Below, in pieces: positions 1 to 6,709 of a stretch of DNA of 10,812 bases; the stretch's first letter is position 1, and every line of letters starts with the position of its first letter. The stretch is from contig JAKSUU010000020.1 in NCBI GenBank assembly GCA_024408695.1, positions 1-10,812 on the forward strand, written 5' to 3'. The notes under the pieces were generated by a model. The model made no database searches, was not told the DNA's origin, and worked only from the letters and a program-made list of their open reading frames with translations. A program made the translations under genes and the position numbers. This stretch comes from Coriobacteriales bacterium (lineage in GTDB: Bacteria; Actinomycetota; Coriobacteriia; Coriobacteriales; QAMH01).

Positions 1-29
1 GAAAAAATAACCTCTGACCTGGGTATTCT

Positions 30-106
30 TGGTCGCGGGGGCAAGATTTGAACTAGCGACCTCAGGGTTATGAGCACGGCGAGCTACCAGACTGCTCCAC
101 CCCGCA
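30..106 (-). tRNA. Initiator-type tRNA-Met (anticodon CAU), with stem mismatches
   Basis: Read on the minus strand this folds as a 77-nt cloverleaf with an encoded CCA end and anticodon loop CTCATAA. It is an initiator rather than an elongator Met or Ile2 tRNA for two reasons: the end pair is U1-G72 rather than Watson-Crick, and the D stem GAGC/GCTC has the A11:U24 pair typical of initiators. The other six acceptor pairs are perfect. The odd part is the other two arms. The anticodon stem CCGTG/CCCTG keeps G29:C41 and G31:C39 but has U30-C40 and C28-U42 mismatches, so the usual run of three G:C pairs is broken in the middle. The T stem GCTAG/CTTGC has a U51-U63 mismatch. It could be the functional initiator of this lineage, a decaying extra copy, or carry sequencing errors. 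It lies downstream of dnaB but has its own strong promoter. Confidence 0.85.
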
Positions 107-112
107 AAAATG

Positions 113-130
113 GTGTTGTCTGGGCAACAC
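113..130 (-). other. Hairpin in the tRNA-fMet 5' leader
   Basis: A perfect 6-bp inverted repeat (GTGTTG / CAACAC) encloses a 6-nt loop. It lies between the predicted transcription start near 136 and the tRNA 5' end at 106, so it would form at the 5' end of the precursor RNA. It could help RNase P processing or precursor stability. The repeat is seen in the sequence; the role is inferred. Confidence 0.5.
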
Positions 131-142
131 ATAGAAATTAAT

Positions 143-171
143 ATTATAGCAAAAAGAAAACACTTTGTCAA
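143..171 (-). promoter_or_regulatory. Consensus sigma-70/sigma-A promoter of tRNA-fMet
   Basis: On the minus strand a perfect -35 TTGACA (166-171) and a perfect -10 TATAAT (143-148) are separated by exactly 17 bp, and the -10 is preceded by TGC, giving an extended -10 as well. The predicted start is near 136, about 30 nt before the tRNA. A promoter matching consensus this closely is expected for a stable RNA gene. It indicates that the tRNA does not depend on read-through from dnaB. The core from 138 to 155 is identical to the core at 6937-6954 before tRNA-Ser. Confidence 0.9.
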
Positions 172-186
172 ATTTCATTAATAATT

Positions 187-225
187 AAAAAAACTGTGTG
201 TGAAACGCAGGCAAAAACGTCCCGC
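187..225 (-). terminator. Possible weak terminator after dnaB
   Basis: Downstream of the dnaB stop codon there is a short stem on the minus strand (GCGGG / CCTGC, one G-T pair, 9-nt loop, 207-225). A run of seven T follows at 187-193. The T run begins about 13 nt after the stem, too far for a classical intrinsic terminator, so this is only a candidate for where dnaB transcription ends before the tRNA promoter. Confidence 0.25.
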
Positions 226-264
226 TTAAACGCAACAGTAAGGTTACCGTCCCCAGGTGTTACA

Positions 265-1851
265 TTAGCTAAACGGTTCGTCATCGCCCGAACTGTCGTC
301 TGGGTCCTGCGAAAACTCTCCGGCTTCGCCCTGCTGAATATATTCTCCACCTTCATATTGCGCTGCACGTTCTTCTTCATCTTTGCGCGTAAGATTTTTA
401 AATAAGGTATACAAAGGATTAAAGAACAACTCAACCGTTCCTGTTTCTCCGTTACGATGCTTTGCAATAATAATTTCTGCAATGTTTTTATCTGGGCGTT
501 TTTCATCGTTTGCTTCTTCGTCTGTAAAAGACCTGTCGATAAACATAACAACGTCTGCATCTTGTTCTATAGCACCAGATTCACGAAGGTCGGCAAGCAT
601 TGGCTTTCGGTCTTTACGCGCCTCTACAGCACGGTTTAACTGCGACAATGCAATAATTGGCTGGTTGAGTTCTTTCGCCAAAATCTTTAAACCCCTGGAG
701 ATCTCTGCAACCTCTACATGACGAGCATCTGCATGATGTGTTGTTGGTTGCATAAGCTGCAAATAATCAACAATGATTAAGCCTTTGCCTGGTTCAACCC
801 CGCGCATTTGTCTGCGTGCCTTAGTGCTAATTTCAATAATGTTTGCGGCGGGCGTGTCATCGAGAAAAATGTCAATTTTTTTAAATTTATTTGAGCTTCT
901 TGCAATGCGCTTCCACTGTTCGGTAGATAAATTTGCTTCACTAATCTTTTGCGAAGAAACCTGAGCGTCCATAGACAAAAACCTTTGGACAAGTTCTGTG
1001 GCACTCATCTCTAAAGAAAAAAGCGCAACTTTAGTGTCTTGTTTTTGAGCAGTGCGCAAGGCAATATTTAGAGCAAAAGAGGTTTTACCCACACCCGGAC
1101 GCGCTGCCAAAACAACTAAATTGCCTGGTCTAAAGCCACCCAAAACGCGGTCGAGCGCTGCGTAGCCACTGCTAACTCCAAGATGCTTTCTGCCTTCTTT
1201 TTTAATTGCCTGAAGCTCGTTGTAGGTTTCAATTGTTAAATCGTCTAGTTTTTTGAATCCACTTTTTACTTGTTCTCGAGTTACGTCTAAAATTAATTTT
1301 TCGCATTCAAAAACTACATCGTTCGAATCGAACGGAGCATTGTATGCAAGCGAACTAACTCGTGCAGTGGCAAAAATTAGCTCTCTTAATACATAGGTCT
1401 TTTTTACAATTTCTGCATGACTTTGCCAGTTGTATATAGAAAACTGATTGCTGTTTAGATCCATTATATAATCTTGACCACCAACTGCTTCTAGCTGTTG
1501 CTGAGATTCTAAACGATCTGTTAGGTTAATGTAATCTATAGGAATGTTTTCTTGAAAAAGCGCTTGCATAGTTTCGAATAAAATTTTATGTGATGGTCTA
1601 AAAAAGCTTTCTGGTTTTAAGAATAAAAGAGCATCTTGTAAGATTTCTGGGGATGAAATCATTGCAGCCAAAACACTTTTTTCTGCCTCGAGGTCGTGAG
1701 GGATTTCCTTTGTATTGGAATCGCTTGGTGCCTGTTTTGTAATAACTTGATTGTTTTCGTTATAAGAATAATTGCCGTAGCTTGCTAAATAATCCGTGCT
1801 ATTTTCTGTTACATTTTTACTTTGAACTGTTGATTTATTATTACCAGCCAT
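265..1851 (-). CDS. dnaB: Replicative DNA helicase DnaB (DnaC in Bacillus naming)
   Basis: This is the hexameric 5'-3' helicase that unwinds DNA at the replication fork and partners with primase. The 528-residue protein has the N-terminal primase-interacting domain starting about residue 50 (PHDLEAEKSVLAAM), then a RecA-type ATPase: Walker A ARPGVGKTS at 250-258, the SLEM glutamate at 281, Walker B IIVDYLQLM at 359-367, the RESGAIEQDAD segment near 423-432, and KHRNG near 464. I chose the start at 1851 because AGGGGGA lies 4 nt upstream. An in-frame ATG 15 codons further up (1896) has no such site. Two parts exceed the usual 440-460 residues. One is a Ser/Asn/Tyr-rich extension of about 49 residues at the N-terminus. 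The other is an acidic tail of about 38 residues ending GDDEPFS, resembling the SSB tip. No helicase loader gene or intein is present. A DnaA box lies upstream. Confidence 0.96.
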   Translation of the reverse strand: MAGNNKSTVQSKNVTENSTDYLASYGNYSYNENNQVITKQAPSDSNTKEIPHDLEAEKSVLAAMISSPEILQDALLFLKPESFFRPSHKILFETMQALFQENIPIDYINLTDRLESQQQLEAVGGQDYIMDLNSNQFSIYNWQSHAEIVKKTYVLRELIFATARVSSLAYNAPFDSNDVVFECEKLILDVTREQVKSGFKKLDDLTIETYNELQAIKKEGRKHLGVSSGYAALDRVLGGFRPGNLVVLAARPGVGKTSFALNIALRTAQKQDTKVALFSLEMSATELVQRFLSMDAQVSSQKISEANLSTEQWKRIARSSNKFKKIDIFLDDTPAANIIEISTKARRQMRGVEPGKGLIIVDYLQLMQPTTHHADARHVEVAEISRGLKILAKELNQPIIALSQLNRAVEARKDRKPMLADLRESGAIEQDADVVMFIDRSFTDEEANDEKRPDKNIAEIIIAKHRNGETGTVELFFNPLYTLFKNLTRKDEEERAAQYEGGEYIQQGEAGEFSQDPDDSSGDDEPFS

Positions 1852-1884
1852 ATTTCCCCCTATTAAATTTGAATGCATACTACT

Positions 1885-1913
1885 AATATAACGCAATTAG
1901 AAATTGCTTTTAG
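1885..1913 (-). promoter_or_regulatory. Candidate dnaB promoter with an inverted repeat filling its spacer
   Basis: A TATATT -10-like element lies at 1885-1890 on the minus strand and would start transcription about 27 nt before the dnaB ATG. The 17-bp spacer upstream of it contains a perfect inverted repeat GCAATT-3 nt-AATTGC (1893-1907). The -35 position reads CTAAAA, a poor match, so the promoter would be weak, need an activator, or not be real. The repeat is placed where a repressor or activator could bind; that is inference. Confidence 0.3.
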
Positions 1914-1938
1914 CTCACTTTTAGACTATAACTAGAAC

Positions 1939-1947
1939 TGTGGATAA
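1939..1947 (-). promoter_or_regulatory. Perfect DnaA box upstream of dnaB
   Basis: The minus strand reads TTATCCACA, the exact consensus 9-mer bound by the initiator DnaA. It sits in the AT-rich 157-bp serA-dnaB spacer, about 90 bp before the dnaB start codon and 26 bp upstream of the candidate -35. It could couple dnaB expression to DnaA, or act as a DnaA titration site. I see no second good box in the spacer, so this is not an origin in itself. Confidence 0.6.
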
Positions 1948-1998
1948 AAAAACTATGTTTATGTTGCGCTTAGTTAGTTTTTAACAATTCCACAAATT

Positions 1999-2019
1999 TT
2001 GAACTTTTTTAAAGTTCAA
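1999..2019 (-). terminator. Hairpin spanning the serA stop codon, possible terminator
   Basis: A perfect 9-bp inverted repeat (TTGAACTTT / AAAGTTCAA) has a 3-nt loop. Its first arm is formed by the last serA codons, and the TAA stop falls across the arm and loop. Downstream on the minus strand comes AAAATTTG rather than a proper T run, so termination would be weak. It could instead protect the 3' end of the operon mRNA. Confidence 0.4.
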
Positions 2020-3592
2020 TTTGCCAAGAATTAGTAGCATCTACAACAGAACTAATGTCTTCAAATAAATCTTCGTCTATTGCATCGCTTAAGTTAAGTA
2101 AAACTATAGCATCGCCAGCGCTTTTGTCACTTGCAATTTGCATGCTTTCAATACTAATGTTTGCATCACCAAGCATTGTGCCAATTTTACCAATACGACC
2201 AGGCCCATCGATATACTTGAAAATCGCAATGTGCTTACTTGGAACAAAGTCTGTTTCTTTGTTGTCAATTTCCAAAATTCTAAATTTGTTGCTTTGTGGA
2301 ACAACAGTTACTGCCAAAGCAAAAGAAGAATTTTTACTTTTTGTAACAAACTGAACATAACTAGGATATTTTTGACTTTCAACAACTTGCTGCATATTTA
2401 CTTTAACGCCACGAGTTTCTGCCCAATAATTAGCATTAATAATATTTACTCTATGTTCAGACGAATAGCTTAAAACGCCAGCTAAAAGTGCGGTTCCTAA
2501 AACCGTGGTGTCCATTTTTGCAATTTTACCATATACGCAAATATCGATGCTATCGATATTTCCTTTTGCAAGCTGAGCAAGCATTTCGCCACTTTTTTGA
2601 CTAGCAGCAACAAAAGGCCCAAGCTCTTCCATAATTTCTTCGGGAATCGCCTTAGAGTTGACAACCGTATCAACAGTTTTTCCTTGCATGCCCGCTAAAA
2701 CATACTCTGCAGTTTGGGTTGCTGCACGAGTTTGGGCTTCACTCGTAGACGCACCCAAGTGCGGTGTTAAGACTACATTTTCAAATTTATGAATAGGAGA
2801 CGTGCTCACTGGTTCATTTTCCCAAACATCAACCGCAGCACCCGCAACCTTTCCGTTTTCTATATATCGGGCAAGGGCATCCATATCATAAATTCCACCG
2901 CGAGCAACATTAATACAAAAAACTCCATCTTTCATTATTTCAAACTGTTCGTTTGAAAACATATTGGTTGTTTCTTTTGTTTTTGGCATGTGAACAGTAA
3001 TAACATCGGCGACTTTGCATAGGTCGTTTACATTATCATAAAGTTCAACGCCCATACTTTCAGCGCGCTCCGGCGGACAATAAGGATCATAACCAGCAAT
3101 CTTCATGCCAAAGGCTTTTGCTCGATCAATTACAAGAGCACCAACACGGCCCAACCCAAAAACGGCTAGAGTTTTTCCATCTAGTTCCTTTCCTGTAAAG
3201 GCACTTCTGTTCCACTGACCAGCCTTCATTGATGCATCGGCACGCGCCGTATTGCGCATTAAACTTAAAATTAAGGCCATCGTTTGTTCTGCAGCGCTAA
3301 CCACATTTGAAGTGGGCGCATTGCAAACAACAACACCTTGCTTTGTAGCTGCTTCTAAGTCGATATTATCTACGCCAACGCCAGCACGGCCAATAACTTT
3401 AAGGTTTTTACCTGCATTAATAACTTCTTCTGTAACAGTTGTTGCGCTTCTAACAATTAGTCCGTCGCATTCTCCAACTATATCTAAGAGTTGCTGTGCG
3501 TTGCAATCTGGAATATAATCAACCTTGCAACCCTTGTCTTCTAAAACTTTGATTCCGTCTTTCGAAAATTTTTCTGGGATTAAAACTTTCAC
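2009..3592 (-). CDS. serA: D-3-phosphoglycerate dehydrogenase, long form
   Basis: This enzyme oxidises 3-phosphoglycerate to 3-phosphohydroxypyruvate with NAD+, the first committed step of serine synthesis. The 527 residues match the long type. First comes the catalytic 2-hydroxyacid dehydrogenase domain (GRAGVGVDNIDL at 68-79; Rossmann GLGRVG at 146-151 with D169 as NAD determinant; catalytic R231 in VARGGI, E260 and H278 in TPHLGAST). Then comes the intervening ASB-type domain (about 306-450), followed by a C-terminal ACT domain (about 453-527, DGPGRIGKIGTMLGDANISIESM), the usual site of serine feedback. The start is GTG at 3592, chosen because AAGGAG lies 5 nt upstream and the protein begins with the family's MKVLIPEKFS. 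It follows ilvN by 30 bp and is probably the last gene of the tRNA-Ser-led unit. serB and serC are not in the window. Confidence 0.96.
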   Translation of the reverse strand: MKVLIPEKFSKDGIKVLEDKGCKVDYIPDCNAQQLLDIVGECDGLIVRSATTVTEEVINAGKNLKVIGRAGVGVDNIDLEAATKQGVVVCNAPTSNVVSAAEQTMALILSLMRNTARADASMKAGQWNRSAFTGKELDGKTLAVFGLGRVGALVIDRAKAFGMKIAGYDPYCPPERAESMGVELYDNVNDLCKVADVITVHMPKTKETTNMFSNEQFEIMKDGVFCINVARGGIYDMDALARYIENGKVAGAAVDVWENEPVSTSPIHKFENVVLTPHLGASTSEAQTRAATQTAEYVLAGMQGKTVDTVVNSKAIPEEIMEELGPFVAASQKSGEMLAQLAKGNIDSIDICVYGKIAKMDTTVLGTALLAGVLSYSSEHRVNIINANYWAETRGVKVNMQQVVESQKYPSYVQFVTKSKNSSFALAVTVVPQSNKFRILEIDNKETDFVPSKHIAIFKYIDGPGRIGKIGTMLGDANISIESMQIASDKSAGDAIVLLNLSDAIDEDLFEDISSVVDATNSWQIEL

Positions 3593-3622
3593 TTTTTCTC
3601 CTTGCTAATAAATTAAATCGAC

Positions 3623-4087
3623 TTATGGAAGAGCAATTTTACCCGTGCGAACAATTTGTGCAATATCAAAATCTTGCAAAGCTTCTTCTAAATTATCTAG
3701 CTGTTTTGTTGTTGCACAAGCTTGAATAGTAATTGAGTCATCATCTTTACTCAAAATTGTAATGAAAGAACTTTTTAACTTTTGGGCAAGAGTTTTGGAA
3801 TTTTTTGTATTAATTTTCATGAGCATAAGTTCGCGCTCAATTGGTTTTGAAGAAGTAAGATCAGAAATACTTACTACATTAATAAGCTTGCCAAGTTGTT
3901 TGCAAATTTGCTTTACCACATCGTCAAGGTCTTCTACAACCATGGTGATCCTACTATATTCTGGATTGTGTGTGGGTGACACAGCTAAGGATTCAATGTT
4001 GTATCCACGTCTTGTGGTTAAACCTATTACACGGCTTAAAACACTTGGTTTGTTGTCAACTAAAATAGATAAAGTATGAACTTTCAT
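3623..4087 (-). CDS. ilvN: Acetolactate synthase small (regulatory) subunit
   Basis: This is the regulatory subunit of acetohydroxyacid synthase, which binds the catalytic IlvB subunit, raises its activity and confers valine feedback inhibition. At 154 residues it has the N-terminal ACT domain (HTLSILVDNKPSVLSRVIGLTTRRGYNIESL, starting at residue 4), VERE-like IERELMLMK near 90, and the C-terminal domain ending VRTGKIALP. That is the full normal architecture. The ATG directly abuts the ilvB stop (TAAATG) with no clear ribosome binding site, which points to translational coupling and a matched subunit ratio. Valine-site residues equivalent to E. coli IlvH N11 and N29 are kept (N12, N30). The glycine of the NxxG turn (G14 in IlvH) is Ser15, which may weaken valine sensing. 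The symbol ilvH would be equally suitable. Confidence 0.94.
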   Translation of the reverse strand: MKVHTLSILVDNKPSVLSRVIGLTTRRGYNIESLAVSPTHNPEYSRITMVVEDLDDVVKQICKQLGKLINVVSISDLTSSKPIERELMLMKINTKNSKTLAQKLKSSFITILSKDDDSITIQACATTKQLDNLEEALQDFDIAQIVRTGKIALP

Positions 4088-5854
4088 TTAAAACACATCG
4101 CTTTCTTCTAAAACTTTACTTGTTGGCAAAATTGTGCTATTGTTTGAAATTTTAACTTCAAGCAAACTTGTGCCCGCACATTTTAAGAATTTTTGTATTG
4201 TTGTTTTTAGATCTTTTGCATTATCCACGCTAAACGTTTTGACACCATAAGCATTTGCGAGCTGGCAAAAGTCGGGGTTTTTGCTAAAATCTGTAGCAAT
4301 ACAGTGCTTGGCAAATTTTAGTTCTTGAATTTGTTTAACAAGACCTAACGCATTGTTATTAAATAGAATAATTTTTACTTCAATTTTATTTTCTACAAGT
4401 GTAGCGAGTTCTGGAAATGTCATTTGAAAAGATCCATCCCCCGTAACACAAATTACTTTTTTTGACGGATTTGCAATTTTTGCTCCCATAGCAGCAGGTA
4501 AACCAAAGCCCATGGTACCAAGGCCGGTGCTTGAAATATAATGGGTGGGTTCTGCTATTTCTAAGAATTTTGCAGCCGCAAGTTGATGTTGTCCTACATC
4601 TGTTGTTACTAAATATTGTGCAGCCGATTTAGGCTTATTAATAATAGAATTTAGAACGTTAAATACGTCTTGCATTTTAATAGCATTTGTATTTTTTTGA
4701 AGAGATGTAAGTTCATATGAATCATTTAAGTGTTCTTGAGCATATTGTTTAATTTCTATGAATCTTTCTTGCCATTCTTTGCTCGCACCGTTGTAATCGT
4801 CCATCTTAGAAATTGTATCGGACAATGCTTTTACTGCTTCTTTTGCATCCGCCAAAATTTCAACTTTACAATTAATGTTTTTGCTAAGTTCTGCAGCATC
4901 TTTATCTATATGAACAAAGCTTTTAGATTTTAAACAGATGTCGTCGAAGTCGAGCGTGCGTTCAGTTAAACGAGTGCCTATTGCGAGAACAAAATCTGCC
5001 TCGTTAAATGCAACATTCGCTGCAGCAGACCCATAAGTTCCAAGCATTCCTAAGTAGTAAGGATTGTTGCTTTCGATAATTCCCTTGGCATTCATTGTTG
5101 TAACAACTGGGGCGTTGCATTTTTTAGCAAGACGAACTAACCAGGTTTGAGCTTCAGAAATTTTTACCCCGCCACCTGCAATAATAATAGGCTTTTTGGA
5201 TTCTGCTAAAATGGCACAGCTCTTTCGAATGCTGCTTGCTTTTAGAGGCGTTTGCGGATTGTATCCCGCAAGATTAATTCTATTAGAATTTTTAAGTTTG
5301 TTTGCATCGATTATAGATGTTGCAACATCACATGGAATATCAATAAGAACAGGGCCGGGGCGTCCTGTTTCGGCAATAAACAGAGCTGTATCGATAGTTG
5401 CAGGAATTTTATTAACATCTCTAACCAAAAAACTATGTTTTACTATTGGCATTGTGATGCCGGTGCTGTCAACTTCTTGAAAGGCATCGCTTGCCAAAAG
5501 TTTAGAACTAACTTGACCAGAAATTACAAGCAATGGAACAGAGTCTAAATAAGCAGAAGCAATACCGCTAATTGTATTACAAATGCCAGGCCCACTTGTT
5601 ACTAAAACACATCCAACTTTATTAGAACTACGCGCATATCCATCTGCAGCATGAACTGCCGCTTGTTCGTGACGAACTAAAACGTGTTTGATTTTTTTTG
5701 ATAGATACAAAGCGTTGTAAATATCTAGGTTTGAAGCGCCAGGGTAACCAAATATATATCTGATACCGTTTGCTTCAAGTGATTTAATTAATGCATAAGC
5801 ACCTGTTTTGCTAATGTCACTTGCTTTATTACTTGAACAATTTGAACTTCTCAT
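4088..5854 (-). CDS. ilvB: Acetolactate synthase large (catalytic) subunit
   Basis: This thiamine-diphosphate enzyme condenses two pyruvates to 2-acetolactate, or pyruvate with 2-ketobutyrate, the first common step of valine, leucine and isoleucine synthesis. The 588 residues show the family layout: the pyrimidine-binding domain with catalytic E63 in RHEQAAVHAADGYAR, SGPG at 87-90, FQEVD at 125-129, the central domain, and the ThDP/Mg2+ motif GDGS at 472-475 closed by NN at 499-500. In the following helix the sequence is LGLVKQIQ, so Ile509 stands where most AHAS enzymes have Trp (VRQWQ). That Trp favours 2-ketobutyrate; E. coli AHAS I also lacks it. The start has AAGGGA 6 nt upstream. It lies 15 bp after the phosphorylase gene and abuts ilvN. 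ilvC, ilvD and ilvA are absent from the window. Confidence 0.96.
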   Translation of the reverse strand: MRSSNCSSNKASDISKTGAYALIKSLEANGIRYIFGYPGASNLDIYNALYLSKKIKHVLVRHEQAAVHAADGYARSSNKVGCVLVTSGPGICNTISGIASAYLDSVPLLVISGQVSSKLLASDAFQEVDSTGITMPIVKHSFLVRDVNKIPATIDTALFIAETGRPGPVLIDIPCDVATSIIDANKLKNSNRINLAGYNPQTPLKASSIRKSCAILAESKKPIIIAGGGVKISEAQTWLVRLAKKCNAPVVTTMNAKGIIESNNPYYLGMLGTYGSAAANVAFNEADFVLAIGTRLTERTLDFDDICLKSKSFVHIDKDAAELSKNINCKVEILADAKEAVKALSDTISKMDDYNGASKEWQERFIEIKQYAQEHLNDSYELTSLQKNTNAIKMQDVFNVLNSIINKPKSAAQYLVTTDVGQHQLAAAKFLEIAEPTHYISSTGLGTMGFGLPAAMGAKIANPSKKVICVTGDGSFQMTFPELATLVENKIEVKIILFNNNALGLVKQIQELKFAKHCIATDFSKNPDFCQLANAYGVKTFSVDNAKDLKTTIQKFLKCAGTSLLEVKISNNSTILPTSKVLEESDVF

Positions 5855-5869
5855 TTTACTTCCCTTTAC

Positions 5870-6694
5870 TTATTTAACTTTTGGTAAAAGTTCTTTATAA
5901 ACTTCAACCATTTTTGCCATGCTTTGTTGTAATTTTTGAAACACTTCTTTTTCTTCAATTTTTTTATTTGAAACACCTGTTGCCATATTAGAAACAATAG
6001 ACAACACATGTAACTGCATTTCTGCAAATCTTGTGGCAATGGCTTCGTTAATAGTAGACATGCCAACTAGATCTGCCCCCATGTGTTTAAACGCAGCAAT
6101 TTCTGCTGTGGTTTCTAAGCTTGGTCCAAGTGAATTAATATAAACTGAACTGTGTGCTGTTATATTTTTATTATTACAGATTCGTAGGCTTTCGTCAATT
6201 AAATTCTTGCTATAAGGATTATTCATATCTGTAAACGTTGGATGGTTAAAATTTCTTCCCTTAAATGCAAGGGGGTTGCTTTGAACAAAATTAATGTGGT
6301 CTTTTAAAAAGCAAAAATCTCCGACTTTATAGTTGCTGTTTATGGCGCCCGAAATGTTAACCAAAGAAAGTGTTTCTATTCCAAGCTTTTTTAACACAAA
6401 TATTGGGAACGCTACATCCTGTGGTGTAAAGCCGTCATACATATGACAACGCCCATTAGCCACAAGAATCTCGACCCCATTTAATTTTGCATAGTATAGT
6501 TTTTCTTTTGCTTGCTCGTTATAGGGCCAGTGTGGAATTTTTTTATAGCCCACACATTCAATAATATCAAGACTCTTAATAAAATCATCAAAGTATGCGC
6601 CTGTTTGTATAGCAATCTTTGGTTTTTTGAGCCCCATTTTTTTTGTAATATATTTTGAGGCTTCAAATATTTCTTTTTTGTTAATTTGTTTCAT
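5870..6694 (-). CDS. Purine nucleoside phosphorylase-like protein (PNP/MTAP family), divergent
   Basis: The family cleaves purine nucleosides with phosphate to base and (deoxy)ribose-1-phosphate in cytoplasmic salvage. The 274 residues align over the whole trimeric PNP fold: NGRCHMYDGF (80-89, keeping the phosphate-site R82 and H84), LVNISGAIN (111-119), KDHINF (131-136), GPSLETTAEI (190-199, base-binding E194), GMSTINEAIA (211-220) and SNMATG with N236. The Asn there suggests 6-oxopurine (guanosine/inosine) preference, since MTAP has Asp. It is odd in one place: the near-invariant GSGLG phosphate loop reads QTGAYFDD (30-37), and TNAAGG is VNISGA. It may be a weak or altered phosphorylase. 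The start codon lies 15 nt after the tRNA-Ser CCA. AAGG is only 2 nt from the ATG, so initiation looks unconventional. It is probably cotranscribed with the tRNA and ilvBN. Confidence 0.8.
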   Translation of the reverse strand: MKQINKKEIFEASKYITKKMGLKKPKIAIQTGAYFDDFIKSLDIIECVGYKKIPHWPYNEQAKEKLYYAKLNGVEILVANGRCHMYDGFTPQDVAFPIFVLKKLGIETLSLVNISGAINSNYKVGDFCFLKDHINFVQSNPLAFKGRNFNHPTFTDMNNPYSKNLIDESLRICNNKNITAHSSVYINSLGPSLETTAEIAAFKHMGADLVGMSTINEAIATRFAEMQLHVLSIVSNMATGVSNKKIEEKEVFQKLQQSMAKMVEVYKELLPKVK

Positions 6695-6709
6695 GGCCTT
6701 GCATTTTTA

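Noticed and set aside
1..29. A terminator just after tRNA-fMet.
   Set aside because: A T run is visible on the minus strand near the window edge, but only 3-4 bp of pairing can be drawn before it. The sequence ends before this can be judged.
168..560. A minus-strand reading frame of 130 codons overlapping the dnaB 3' end.
   Set aside because: It overlaps the well-conserved DnaB C-terminal coding sequence in another frame, has no ribosome binding site and no recognisable domain.
2055..2473. Plus-strand reading frames of about 100 codons opposite serA.
   Set aside because: They are antisense shadows of a conserved gene with Cys/Ser-rich, low-complexity translations and no start signals. The same holds for plus-strand frames opposite ilvB, gyrA and gyrB.
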